Notes under the pieces: model-generated
What the model was told of the DNA's origin: nothing
Databases searched by the model: none
What the model saw: the letters and a program-made list of their open reading frames with translations, nothing else
In this document: one piece after another, positions 37,605 to 49,600 of the stretch
Layout of the letters: each line of letters opens with the position of its first letter
Numbering within the stretch: the stretch's first letter is position 1
Program-made: the position numbers and the translations under genes
Assembly: GCA_933228895.1 (NCBI GenBank)
Contig: OW121848.1
Span: 138,464,615 to 138,528,614, forward strand
Length of the DNA stretch: 64,000 nt
Direction of reading: 5' to 3'
From: Platycnemis pennipes
Taxonomy: Eukaryota; Arthropoda; Insecta; Odonata; Platycnemididae

Positions 37605-40600
37605 GTTAGTAATTTTAAATTGGTGCTCTATTTTTAGAAGTGATCCTATGAAAACTAAACTATTTTTTTGAAACAGTCATATTCTTGGTTGCAAGAGACA
37701 ACAATAAAGTTTCTCCTGAAATTCATCCTAAGGTGACCTATATTTATTTGATAAGTGTATTACAATAACTGAAATATTTTTCCCAATCTTCTTCCCCTGT
37801 GATGTAATAATTGGGGGTGTAAGATAAATTTATCTCTAGTAATTTGAAACTTTTATCCCATGGACTTTGTTCTAGTTTTCCTACTATATTGCTCTGTTTA
37901 AATGATTCTGTGTATAATTCACAATAGTGTTAGTACATGATTTGTTTTTTTTTCATTCATTTTTGATGAATGCATGTTTTCATTGCAATACTACCAAGTC
38001 TATCGAACAATGTAATTTTAAAGACTGATGTGAATGTATCTATTTGTCATAGTTTGCCAGCATGGGGAGCCAGACAGACAGCAAAAATTTTGGGATTGAA
38101 ATGGGAGATAAGAGGCAAAGAAAATATTTGTCAAGATGATGGCTGTGTGGTCTTAATTAATCATCAAAGCTGTATTGATCTTTTGGGTAAGTTACTTTTC
38201 TTTTAACAGCCTAAAGTGCGAATGAATAATCTACCAGTATTGTTGTACTATGGTTGTTATAGGTACCGCTGTTGGTACTTATGTTTGTTAATTAGATGAC
38301 TTCTAAAACTGACTCTCATTAATGACCACTTTGCCATTGGGGATTAAAGTTAACCTATATTAAATAACTGAGACTCATGCAGTGACAGCACGAAAGAAAA
38401 AATATAAGTTAGATATGGTGATTATTAGTCCCTCTTTCAGTTTACACTAATGCCAGAATTGAAAGAATGACATTGATATTAATAACTAGTATTAAATATT
38501 TTTATAAATCACAGTATCATACTCTGTAAATATTACTTATAAAAACTTTCTCATTTTTTACATTATCTTTTGGAGTTGCTTCTCAATTGTATTTGGTTCA
38601 TGACGTTTATGATAGACATATATTAAAATTGTTTATTTTCCCCAATATGTGTTCCCCTGATGAAATATTTTCTTCCCCCAAATTATCTGAGTAAATTACA
38701 TGAAACATGACTCTTAAAAGATGAACTTCATAAGTAATAAAGGGCATATGTAATTAAAAACAAAGTGAATCATTATTTACGTGAGAAAATTACCAAAAAT
38801 CTCCATTTATATTTTTTGGCACACTTGTCTTGGTACTTTTGTTAATGAAGAATTCTTTTTTTTCCATTATGTGTATGCAACTGGTTAATGAATGAAAATT
38901 TTCAGTTCTAGCACACATATGGAAAATTATGGACCGTTGCACAGTGATTGTGAAAAAGGCTGTGTTCTTCCTATGGCCTTTTGGCTTAGGAGCTTGGCTA
39001 TGGGGCACCATATACATTGACCGTAAAAATAAAGAGGAGGCTAGGTCAGCTATTAATAAGACAAGCATTGCAATAAAGGATAAAAAGGTATGAGCAAGGA
39101 AAAAATTCTCTTAGTTGCTTAGATGATATGATGTTTTTACCTGAGTTGAGTCTCACTGGATGACACATCAGCTAGTGCATTAGGGGCTGTAGAAAATTGT
39201 CTCTTTCTTGTTTTATACACCGAATTAGCAGATGTTTGCACAAGAAAAAATTATGAATAAATAGTTACTTATTGCAGCTACTTAACTGTTGTTTAGGAGT
39301 GAGTTTTTTCTCTTTGGAAAATTGATTACGTAAAATAATTAACAAAAAAAAATTTTTTTAATATTTTGATTTTACTAGAACTTTCAATTTATTTTTCGTA
39401 CGGTCCTTATGATGTAGAACGAGTGAAAATGATTTCATCAAATGGACTTATTTAGCATAATTTAACCTATTTCTTTCCTCCTCTGTTTCTTCCAAGGGAT
39501 TGCTGAAGGGTGATTAACCCTCATAGTGCCATCAAATTTTAATTATACTGGCAAGAAGTGCCTCAGGGATTTTTTTAAAAAGTAACTCTTAATATGCAAT
39601 CAAAAAATAGTGTGAAAATTTTAATGTTTTGAATAACAATTAAATATTTTCTGTAATTGATAAACATTTATGTATTTGTTCGCAAAAACAGTTTTTGAGT
39701 CAAATTTAGTTGAAGTTATATAAATTATTTGGTCACAAATATTTTATTTTTTCTCAATGCAAAAGTCAATAGCTTTTGGCAATTCTTAACTGTAGAGCTA
39801 AAGCTGATGTATCTGCCCACTGCCCTAAGAGAGTTAATATATACCTACCTTTCAATCTTACTTCATCTGCTAGTTCATCATAATCTCTTCTGATTTCTTT
39901 TCTAGGCTAAGATATTGATGTTCCCAGAAGGAACACGCCATAATGGAGAAACCCTACTGCCTTTCAAAAAGGGAGCTTTTCATGTTGCTTTAGCAGCAGA
40001 AGCACCATTACTACCGGTTGTGAATTCTCGGTATTACTTTGTTGACCATAAGCAAAGAAGGTTTGATGGTGGTAAGTACCTAAGCTCTTATTTATGATAG
40101 TGCTAAATTCTCTGTCTTGGATAGGTAGGTGATTCTATTCATCTTATCACCTGTGTCACTTCATGACCCCTGTGCTCATTTTGAAGAGATTTGGGCCTCA
40201 CTCTCAATTAATCGAGTTTTTGGGTAGTCATACTTAACTTTATATTTGTTATATGTATTCAGGAAGCTAAATGATAACAAAGACATATTTTCCATCAGTT
40301 ATAATTGTCATCATGAGAGAGTATCTATGTACACTAGAAACTTGTCCCAATTGCTTCAATGCAGTAATGAACAAAGCCTCACACTCATTACAGTTGCATT
40401 CTTTAAGGAAATCCCATTACATTTCTATAGGGAAGGCGATTCACTAAGAATGTAATCCTTCATAAAAGTGTTTCCCATCCATACATATTCTAAGAGTTAC
40501 CTGTTGTAATTGAAATAAATAAAATTTCCCGTTTGCCAGGCAATATTTCAAAACTGAATAGGTGTGTTGTTAACTGAATTTCCACAAAGAAAAATAATTT

Positions 40601-43600
40601 TTCTTGACTGGGACTCATTGTTGAAACCCCCTGATTAACAACCAGGTGCAATACTACTAATACATTTAATAATTGATGCTCTGAACCTCAATCTTATTAA
40701 ATCAATTTTGGGTAATGCCTACCATTAATAGTATCTTTTACTGTGGTTAAAAACACATATATAGTCTGACATACTTACATAAATTCCTGGTGCCATAAAA
40801 ATTTGTCATAATTGTTGTAATTTAAGACTCTGTGCATAGGAGAAAATTTTTGTACCAGTGAAGTGCACCTTTGGAAAGCTCCCTCCGTTCTAAATGGAAA
40901 ATAAGTTACCACACAGGCTTCAGTCAGTCCTTAAATAAATGATAAATAAAGTGGAAATTATGTACTAACTACGTAAAAGGTTTTCGTCCGAAAATTTCAT
41001 CTGTTGGGAGGAATTTCAAGTCGCAATCACGTGACTGAGGATTGGGTACAGCACCTTAATCAATGAATATATTTTCTCTGAAGAAATGATTGTGGCACGC
41101 CTGTCATTGTGAACATCTCCTGACGAAGTGTGATAGATACCAGGCTCTATGTGAAAATATGCAAATCCATGGTCACCTAGGTCAAATCCTTTGGTGATAA
41201 CGACGACAATATTTATGAAATGTCACCATTCTTAGGGTATACATTATTTACGCTACAATATAAGGTGTTTTAACATGTAACTTAATTCGATGGTTTTTAA
41301 ATCTATCACGATTCTGTTATCAAAATAGTGATCTCCTAAGTGATGCAAAATGAGCTTAGGCATCCTAAAATCCTAATTTTTCGACTATGTACATACGAGT
41401 ACTGCTAAAATTTCATTTTTTCAGTTGCTTGGTGGTTATTCAGTGGAGGCGACCGACAGCTGAGGTCATTTGCGCCATTTAGGATAGGTGGGTAATTGGG
41501 TAATGGTAGGAGTTTTTAGGGAATGGAGGAAGGGTGGAGAGAAACCGAGTGTCGGCATTAGCCTACTCTTAACGAAAGGCGCCAAGGGGACCACGACTTA
41601 ACGTCTCATTCTACGGACGGAGTATTGAACTTGAAATGCCCTCCACTAGGCACTCAATCGGGGACCGGTTTTCCTTTGAAAAATCCTCCACTGCCGATTA
41701 ATCGAACCCGGGACCTCGGGATGGGAGGCCAGTACTCAAGCCACCACACCGCCCCTATCCCCCTAATTTTTTCAGGGTTTATAATATTTCCCGTTTTACG
41801 TTAAGTCCTGTATTAAATTACCGAACTATATACTGGGAGCTTGTTATTGACTATGGCGAAATTTTTCACCCTTCACAAAGGAAATAAGATTTTCAACCTA
41901 CCAAGTAAGACCAAAGAAATTGTCCGAAGACTGGGAAATCCAAATGCCAAATTAATGATGGAAAAGGATGACTCCGAAACCAGTTTTTCGATTGTCTAGG
42001 CAATCATCAACGGGGAGAGCAAGGTAAAACAGGTCAGCACCTGTCGAAAGCCAAGCGAGGAGTCAACCGTTGATGATTGCCTAGACAATCGAAAAACTGG
42101 TTTCGGAGTCATCCTTTTCCATCATTAATTTGGCATTTGGATTTCCCAGTCTTCGGACAATTTCATTCTAGCCAAATTAAAAGCTCGCATTATTTCATCT
42201 AAGTAAGACCAAGATTGACGTCCTAGAAAGAGTACTGTCGGCCAGATTTCTTTATCTCCTCTGGCGGCTACTCTACTACTCGACCCGGGACCCTGAAAGT
42301 GAGCGCTACTAACCGTAGGGGAGCTACCCGCTAACATGTACTTACGTCATTGCAAGAATTTCACAGGGAAATAACCATCCGGTTATGTAGAAGCCCGAAC
42401 CGTATTCCTCGATATCGTGCTACCGTGGAATGTTACCGCGGAATCCGTTTTATGGCGAATATCAGCAGGTGAATCCTCTTAGGTTAATCATAGACATTTC
42501 GCGTTCCCTTCAAATTTTTATAAATTGATCGTTATACTGTTTAATACTAGTTGTATCCGTCACAATTTCATGGCTTAGTATTTTCGGAATTTCGTCAGTA
42601 TGAAATGCACTTAGCGATATACCGGTAAATTCTGGATATACGTCCGAAAAGCATCGTTATATACCTACAGCCGATGTACAGGGTATTGGTGTATACGTGT
42701 TGTTTGCATAAAACCGCGGTTGCCGATATGTTTTTCATGTCATAAGTTTTCCTAACTTACGCGACAAAAAATTATGAAAAAAAATATTTTAGGGGCTACG
42801 TTGAATAAACTAAAATCCCTTATTTGGGTTACATTTTATTTTCAAGCTTGTACTGATACCGGAAAAGAGTAGCTAAGAAAAATCTTTCATGTTTCCTACG
42901 TATTCGTACAAAAATGTATTTGTTAGGTTTTTAGTACTCTGTGAATTCCATTTTTGGCTGTCTAATACCTCTAGGAAAACTAGTTGTGTGTTTTCAAATC
43001 AAACTTTTCGAAACAGTTTTCAGTATCACTTCATTAATGCTGATTATCCAGCATCATGTGCATAAGTTAAGGGAAAAAATTATCAATAGATGAAATGTAA
43101 ATAAAAATAGAAAGCCTCAGGAATTTAGTAAAAGTAGGTAAATCAGAAATTATCTGGCAAATATCATCAAATATTATAACTGCCAGTAATATTAGCCAAA
43201 AAAAGAGCCATCTGTATATAATATATTTTATTTTAATTTGAAAATATTACCCAATATAGCTATAAAATGCTATAAAAGTTTAAAAATGTCGATTACTACA
43301 CCGGCATTTAAAAAAACATATCATTCGGAAAATACGATGCTACCTGATGTATCAGTATATGTTATCTCTAAGGAAGGCTCATAGGGGTTTAAATCCACCT
43401 TTTGACGTCTCATCCGAAGGACGGGAAATTGAACTTGAAATGCTCTTAACTCAACACAAGAGTAGGGGCCAGAAGAGAAATCTCTATCATTGTCGGAATT
43501 TGAACTCTGGCCTTCGGAATGGGAAGTCAATATTCCAGCAGTTACATCATCCAAACCCCCACGACTAGTTGTACAATCTATGATCTCTTTTTGTAATTCA

Positions 43601-46600
43601 AGTATCCTAAATACTTATGAATCGTGTACTAATTACGTAGCAAGTGCCAATTGCAAGGCAACGATCATTTAACCGGCGGAACTCGAAGTCTCGTGAACTT
43701 CACGGTTCCCAAATTTGATTTCAGGATTTGAGCCAATGGTCTCGAGCAGCGTGATTTGAACCCATGGTTCCGTGGATTCCAACTTGACGATTGTGATGCA
43801 TAATGCACGCGTGGGGGAGGACCGGCTGAGACCAAGGATGACTGCTGTCCTTCACTTCTAACGAGTGTTGCTCCTTACCCCCCCCCCCCCCCCTCCCTTT
43901 CACTCTCGTAAGTCCACTTCTGGAGCTCGGAAGTCATCGCTGCCTCGTGCGCTTTCCTCGATCACGCTATGGTTCAATGTCTGATTCAGAAGTCCTCCCT
44001 CCAGCGTTCTTAAGAGTTTTGAAAGAAAGGACGGCTGACTCTCCGTGATGAAACTCCCTTTTTCGATACGCTGGTGAGTAATGGAAAAAAATGACTCTGT
44101 AGTGATGTAGGCATGACGGAAATGTACACCCGTGCGCTTAATGAATCATCTTTTAGCATTGTGTAACCATCTCGAGAGGTGAAACTGCATAATCGCACCT
44201 CGCTGTTAATCATTCGCTTCTTCGCGATCCGAAAATCGGACTCGCCAGAATTTCGAAAGCTATTCTCCGCTATTTTCTTTGCCTCGAGCCTGAATAGTTT
44301 TAACGTAATTGAAATGCCTTTTGGGGCACCATAACGTTGGTTTTTTATGTAAAACTTGCTGATAAGCTGCTCTCTTGGATAGGTTATCATTAGGATAAAT
44401 TAGGAAATTTCAAGGACAAAATTATTTCATAAATATCGATGTGTTATCTTCATAAGAAAAATCTATTTCATTCCGATTGAGGGAATACTTTAGGAAATTC
44501 AGCAAATTAATGCATATTGGCATTGACTTTCATGTCGGAAGCCAGCGAAAATATCATTTTTCATAAAATATCATTTTTCAAGAAAGTGCTAAAATGCATT
44601 TATAGTCCTCAGCGTAAGGCAGACATTGCACGCCGGTGGTGGAAAAAAAGAGGAAGTGGAATATTTCGCCGATGTTTCGGCAGCAGCCGAGTGCGGGTTG
44701 ACGTTAGCTCAAGGGTCATCCTTCGCAATAGATCGAGCTAGTTAGACGCTAATGATGAACGGGAAGGTAGCAACCAAACTCAAGGATGTTACGGTTGAAA
44801 TCACAATACACGACATGTTCAGTTTGGCATAAGGCATATGAATCATACTTCATGTCGGTCGGCGTCACTTGCGGAATTTATCCACAGTTGAATAAAACGT
44901 AGGAATACTGAGTTGCATATTCTATTTATATCGCCATAACCTAGTTATTGTTGAGTCGCGTCACCTGATGTTATCGCGGCGCAGCGAGGTCAGGAATGTG
45001 ACAATGAAAAAAATGAAGGATACAAGGTTTATTTGGTTTTTTTTACGTGAATCATGAAAATGAAGCATTGGAAGACTATCCATGAACAAGTGCATTGGCA
45101 TCTTGTTGCTGGAGGAAGATACTCGAAGAAGCTGATACAATAAGGAACGTCGTATGTTGGAGGGTAAAGGTCTTTCCGATGCGGGATAGAACGAGATGGG
45201 CTGCGCTCGCCTCTATACGCAATGGATTCGTGAGGAGCATACTTTTTCTCACTAGGTATGAAACAAAAAATATACCGTCTTATATCTGCGGATGAAAAAT
45301 ACGAGCGTCTAACATGGATGTTAATTTTAGGTTCAAGAAATTAGGTAAGATGGTGCGATTATAGTCTTAGCCGCTGGAGAACCTAAAATCTTAGTCTACT
45401 TCTGCTATGAACTTATGTTTGCTCGCTAGTGATTTAACTCTGTACTGGAAAGGAGTATTGCTGGTTTTCCACGAGTAATTCGCTAGTAATGTATTCCGCC
45501 ATTTAAATAATATTTTAGTTACAAGTAATTTAATATACTGTTAGTAGCGCAGTGAATGCCTTATAGCTTTAGTTCTCCATTTAATGCTATCATGAATCTG
45601 TGAAATAGCTCGTTTTGATCATTATTCTCGTTAGAAATTTTCCAAGCGTTCTCTTCTGGCCATCAAAAAATATGTATTTATCCAACCTGATCTTGAAGCT
45701 GCCGTGGTGTTCAGAAATAGTCACATTAAGCTCAATTAACATTCTTTGGTCTTTTCGCTCATTATCATTGATACTACTGAATTTGGAAATACCCAGACTA
45801 AATTTCCAGTGCCAGTAAGTTTTTCTCTAGAGTAGCAGCGCTCTGAAAAAAAATCGTTGTGCATCGTCTTTGATACTTTGAACAAGACTTCAGTGACTTA
45901 AAGTGATTTGCATGCTTCCGCGAAGGAGAAAGTACCTGCAATTGAAACTAGATATAATGAAGGCATAAGACTGGATCGATTGTTTAGAAAAGTGCACTTT
46001 ATTTTACAGCTGGTTTCATTCCAATGTGATATCATCCTGATATATTTACAGTGCATTTCATTTTGGTTAATTCACTTTCAACTTAGGTGTAATTCCTCAA
46101 ACTCCAATAACTAATTTAATTGCGTAAGGGTCACGGAAGATCGAGATTGCCATGGAATATACCTCGTTGTATTAAGCTTTCAGAATTTGTTTGCATAATT
46201 ATCATGTTTTTATTTTAGATTCGTAGTTGTGAAGGAAATGCCTGTCTATTGCGTAAACTCTCTGCGTTTTTTCTCGGGTTTTCCTCCGCGTCAGTTGGCT
46301 TGTGGACAGGAAGGTGGAAAGGACCTTCGACCTGAAGACGCTGGCAGGAGAGTCTGCGAAACTGTTGTCCATAAGCCAACTGACGCGGAGGAAAACCCGA
46401 GAAAAAATGCAGAGATCAAACCATCACCGCGGAAACCTTCGTTCTAACATTATTGCGTAAACTGTAGCAAATACCACAAAATAAGAAAGCCATGTGATGA
46501 TGACGATCAATCGTCTAAACCCGGGTCGTGTAGTGGCTTTCTTCTTTTGTGGTATTTGTAACAGTTTACACAATAAAAAAGTTTACGATGGAATGGCACT

Positions 46601-49600
46601 AAGTGGACATGGACAGAGTTTTATTTACGAAGGAAATACATGGAGTAGACTTTTCCGGATACATTTGCTCTATATCCAAACCAACTCCTTTGGAGAAGAC
46701 ACAAAAGAAAACAGGTAGTCTCTATGTATCAAGAACCCTTAATTTAACGCCAAAATCACCAGGAAAATTCTTGGTGGTCATATTGATGAGGGTGAATGAG
46801 AGGTAAGAAGGTGACGGATTATTTCAAGTAATGAGGAAGGTACAACCTGATTGCGATACAGAGCGAAAGCTTTTCTATAGATGCGTAGAATTTCTTAATT
46901 TTTTTCATCTTTGTTCAATCAAATTGGACAGATACGCAAACTCCGGTCATGGGTGAGAGATAAAAGAATCTTGCGCGATAAAAGGAATCGTATCATTTGG
47001 TGCGTTGCGAAGATTACGCCATTGATTTAACACCTGTGCGACGGTGGTCACGCGTAGCATCGAGAGTACCAAAGACAATCGACTGATTGTGAGGGACAGC
47101 TGATGCCAGAATTTCGCTTACAGATACGACCGCAACTTCTGTTGTTTTTTTCCTCCCTCGAACGTTACTCATTTCCCCTTATCTTTCCATTTGCCCTCGC
47201 TGGACTAGATAAGGAACACAAATATGGAAAGGACTTTGAAGACCAGAGACAACTTAAGACAGTGCTAAAAAACTGATCAAGGGGCAGTTACCTGAAGTCC
47301 TCGCCACTTATTTCGTGAATTATAATGGATGGTTTCGAATTTGAATTTCAAGATTCATAGCCATTTACGCTTGAGGATTAAAATGTTAAAAAGAACTTGG
47401 AGAATAAAGGGCAAGTTTTAAAGTTAACGCGCCTTTCATATGCTACGTAACGCTGATTTTTCACTTTTTCACCCCCACTTACCCCTATCACGCCCCGTAA
47501 AGTTATTTAAAACGAAAGTTTAAATTTAACTTAAATAAAAACCCAATCCTAAATTACGTTACGTAGCCATTAACCCTCTCTTTTTGATTAAACACGTTTT
47601 ATTATAAAGGCATTAATTATTTCTCTATTCTATTAGTTATTTCATAATTATTATGTGTATCTTCCTTATTATTTGAGGCAACAATGAATATATTATGTAT
47701 CTTTATCTCAACGTAACGGAAGGCTGGACCTTCACTCCCACTCCTTGTCGAGAATGCATCGTATTGCAGATTTAGCGTTCTATACCCTTTACCGTTACGT
47801 AAATTATGGTAGGTATGTAAGCGTTCGCTGTGGCGAATTGTGTGATGTGGTTCTTATGCCTGTGATGGGAGCATGGGGAGAGAGAGAGCGAGCGAAAAGA
47901 ATAGGAGGCATTTGAGGTAGATTTTTGGAGGGTGGAGAAAATTTGGCGGACGGAGAGACAAAAGCGACTGGACTTAGCACGGTGGTAATAGGATTGAGGA
48001 AGAGTTGGTGAATGGAACAGGCATTTGGTCGTGATGGGGATCTGAAGAATGTTTGGAAAGCGAGGAAGGAGATGAGCGTTTTAGGCGGGAAGAAAAGGAG
48101 TAGGAAGCATGTTTACTTGAAGACGGAAATAGTGCAGGGAAGGGAGCGTTGGAGAGAAGTAGGGGGAAGAAGTTATAGATGAACTAATGCAGAGTAAGAT
48201 TGCCTGCCATCAGAACCTACCCTGAACGATTGATACAAGCGTGGGGAATGTCAAATAGAATCTTTCAATGATGAGGAAAAGGTTGGCCGATAGAAGAATC
48301 GAGCGGAAAGCTGCGTCAAACCAATCCTAGGATTGTTGACCAATGATGATGATGATGATGAGGATTGACATTAATTTACAAGATACGAAGAGAAAGCTTT
48401 TCCATAGATGCGTAGAATTTCTAAATGTTTTGCATCTTTGTATCTGGAGTGGTTATTACTCCGTTCAGTCGTAATGACGAAAAAGACGCTTTATTGGGCA
48501 AGCAACCAGGGGGACAGTCCATTTTCCTGCACCGCCTGTGGTTCCTAAGAAGGAATGGATACGTAGGTGATGGCATTGTATCCACCGAGCCTCCTGTACC
48601 AACAGGGACGAATATTTAGATTCATAATCCGCGACATTACCAGTAGAGCTTTGAACACAACAGGGGAATATATGACTGCTTGCAATTGGACGCTGGAAAA
48701 ATGGGATAGAGGATTTTCTTTATTGACAGGCTTTTTGAAATGCATGTCGTTGGCTCTTGAATTGAAAAACATGTTGTTGCCGCAGCGAGGAGCATCTGTT
48801 ATACTCTTTCATTCGAAGTGAATGACAGCACATGCCGCAGTAAAGGGAATTCTTTTTTTAACCGCAAAACTAGGCTATCTCTTACTTCATTTATTTATAG
48901 GGATTTCCACTCTGCAGCAGTTTCCCTCCCTAAGCCCCACAAGTCCATCTCTCGAACCCAACAGCCCATTCATCCTTCTCTTACTGCTATCTCTTCGGCT
49001 TCAGATATCTCTTACTGCTGAGCATTATTAGGTTTTAAGATGCTCGTACTGCATGATTTACAGCGTACCGTATAGCCTAATCTTAATCCTAAGACGCACT
49101 CACACCCTTACCCGTTTCTCAATATTATTATTTACAAGGATTACCGTCGCGTTTTTGGTTTTTCAGACGACAGTTTCTGTCCACATGGGGGGTTCTCATT
49201 GGGGGTTTCTCGCCACATCTTGGGGGTCTGAATGTTGGAAAGACATTTTTCTACTATTTATTTCGTTGTTGTTTATTTTCGTTGTTATGTATTTGGTTTC
49301 CATTGCGTCTGATTTCTGTTGGTTCTGTTAGGCTGTTGGATTTACTGGAATTTAATTCAATATATGTCCCCGTCTGCCGCTCCTCGCTGTGGTCCGATCA
49401 CTCTATCCCAGGTCTAACCCTTACCCGCAGTTGGATTCGATCCCGAAACCTTTGGGTTACCATCGAGGTACCGCTGTTGGAATGTATCTTAATCGACAGT
49501 TATTAAACTCAGTCGCAGGCCATTCTGAAACTCTTTGGGAGAAATGTAGCTCCCGGATTCGAATTTCACCATAAGAGCGGGGCCGCAACCCCATGCAGAT

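Larger units (their letters stand above)
46855..48441. repeat. direct repeat pair of about 60 bp, 1.5 kb apart
   Basis: 46855-46914 and 48382-48441 agree over nearly their whole length, including AGCTTTTC-ATAGATGCGTAG, AATTTCT and CATCTTTGT. They could be the ends of an unrecognised element of 1.59 kb or two scattered repeat copies. The interval contains a LINE 3' end (48200-48365). Confidence 0.65.

Noticed and set aside
38790..39068. 92-codon minus-strand open frame
   Set aside because: Antisense to AGPAT exon 3 on the plus strand.
44010..44390. 126-codon minus-strand open frame inside AGPAT intron 4
   Set aside because: No motif, and it lies in a repeat-rich intron. It could be a repeat remnant, but nothing supports a gene.
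48342..48362. GAT microsatellite as an independent feature
   Set aside because: Best explained as the tail of the LINE 3' end at 48200-48365.
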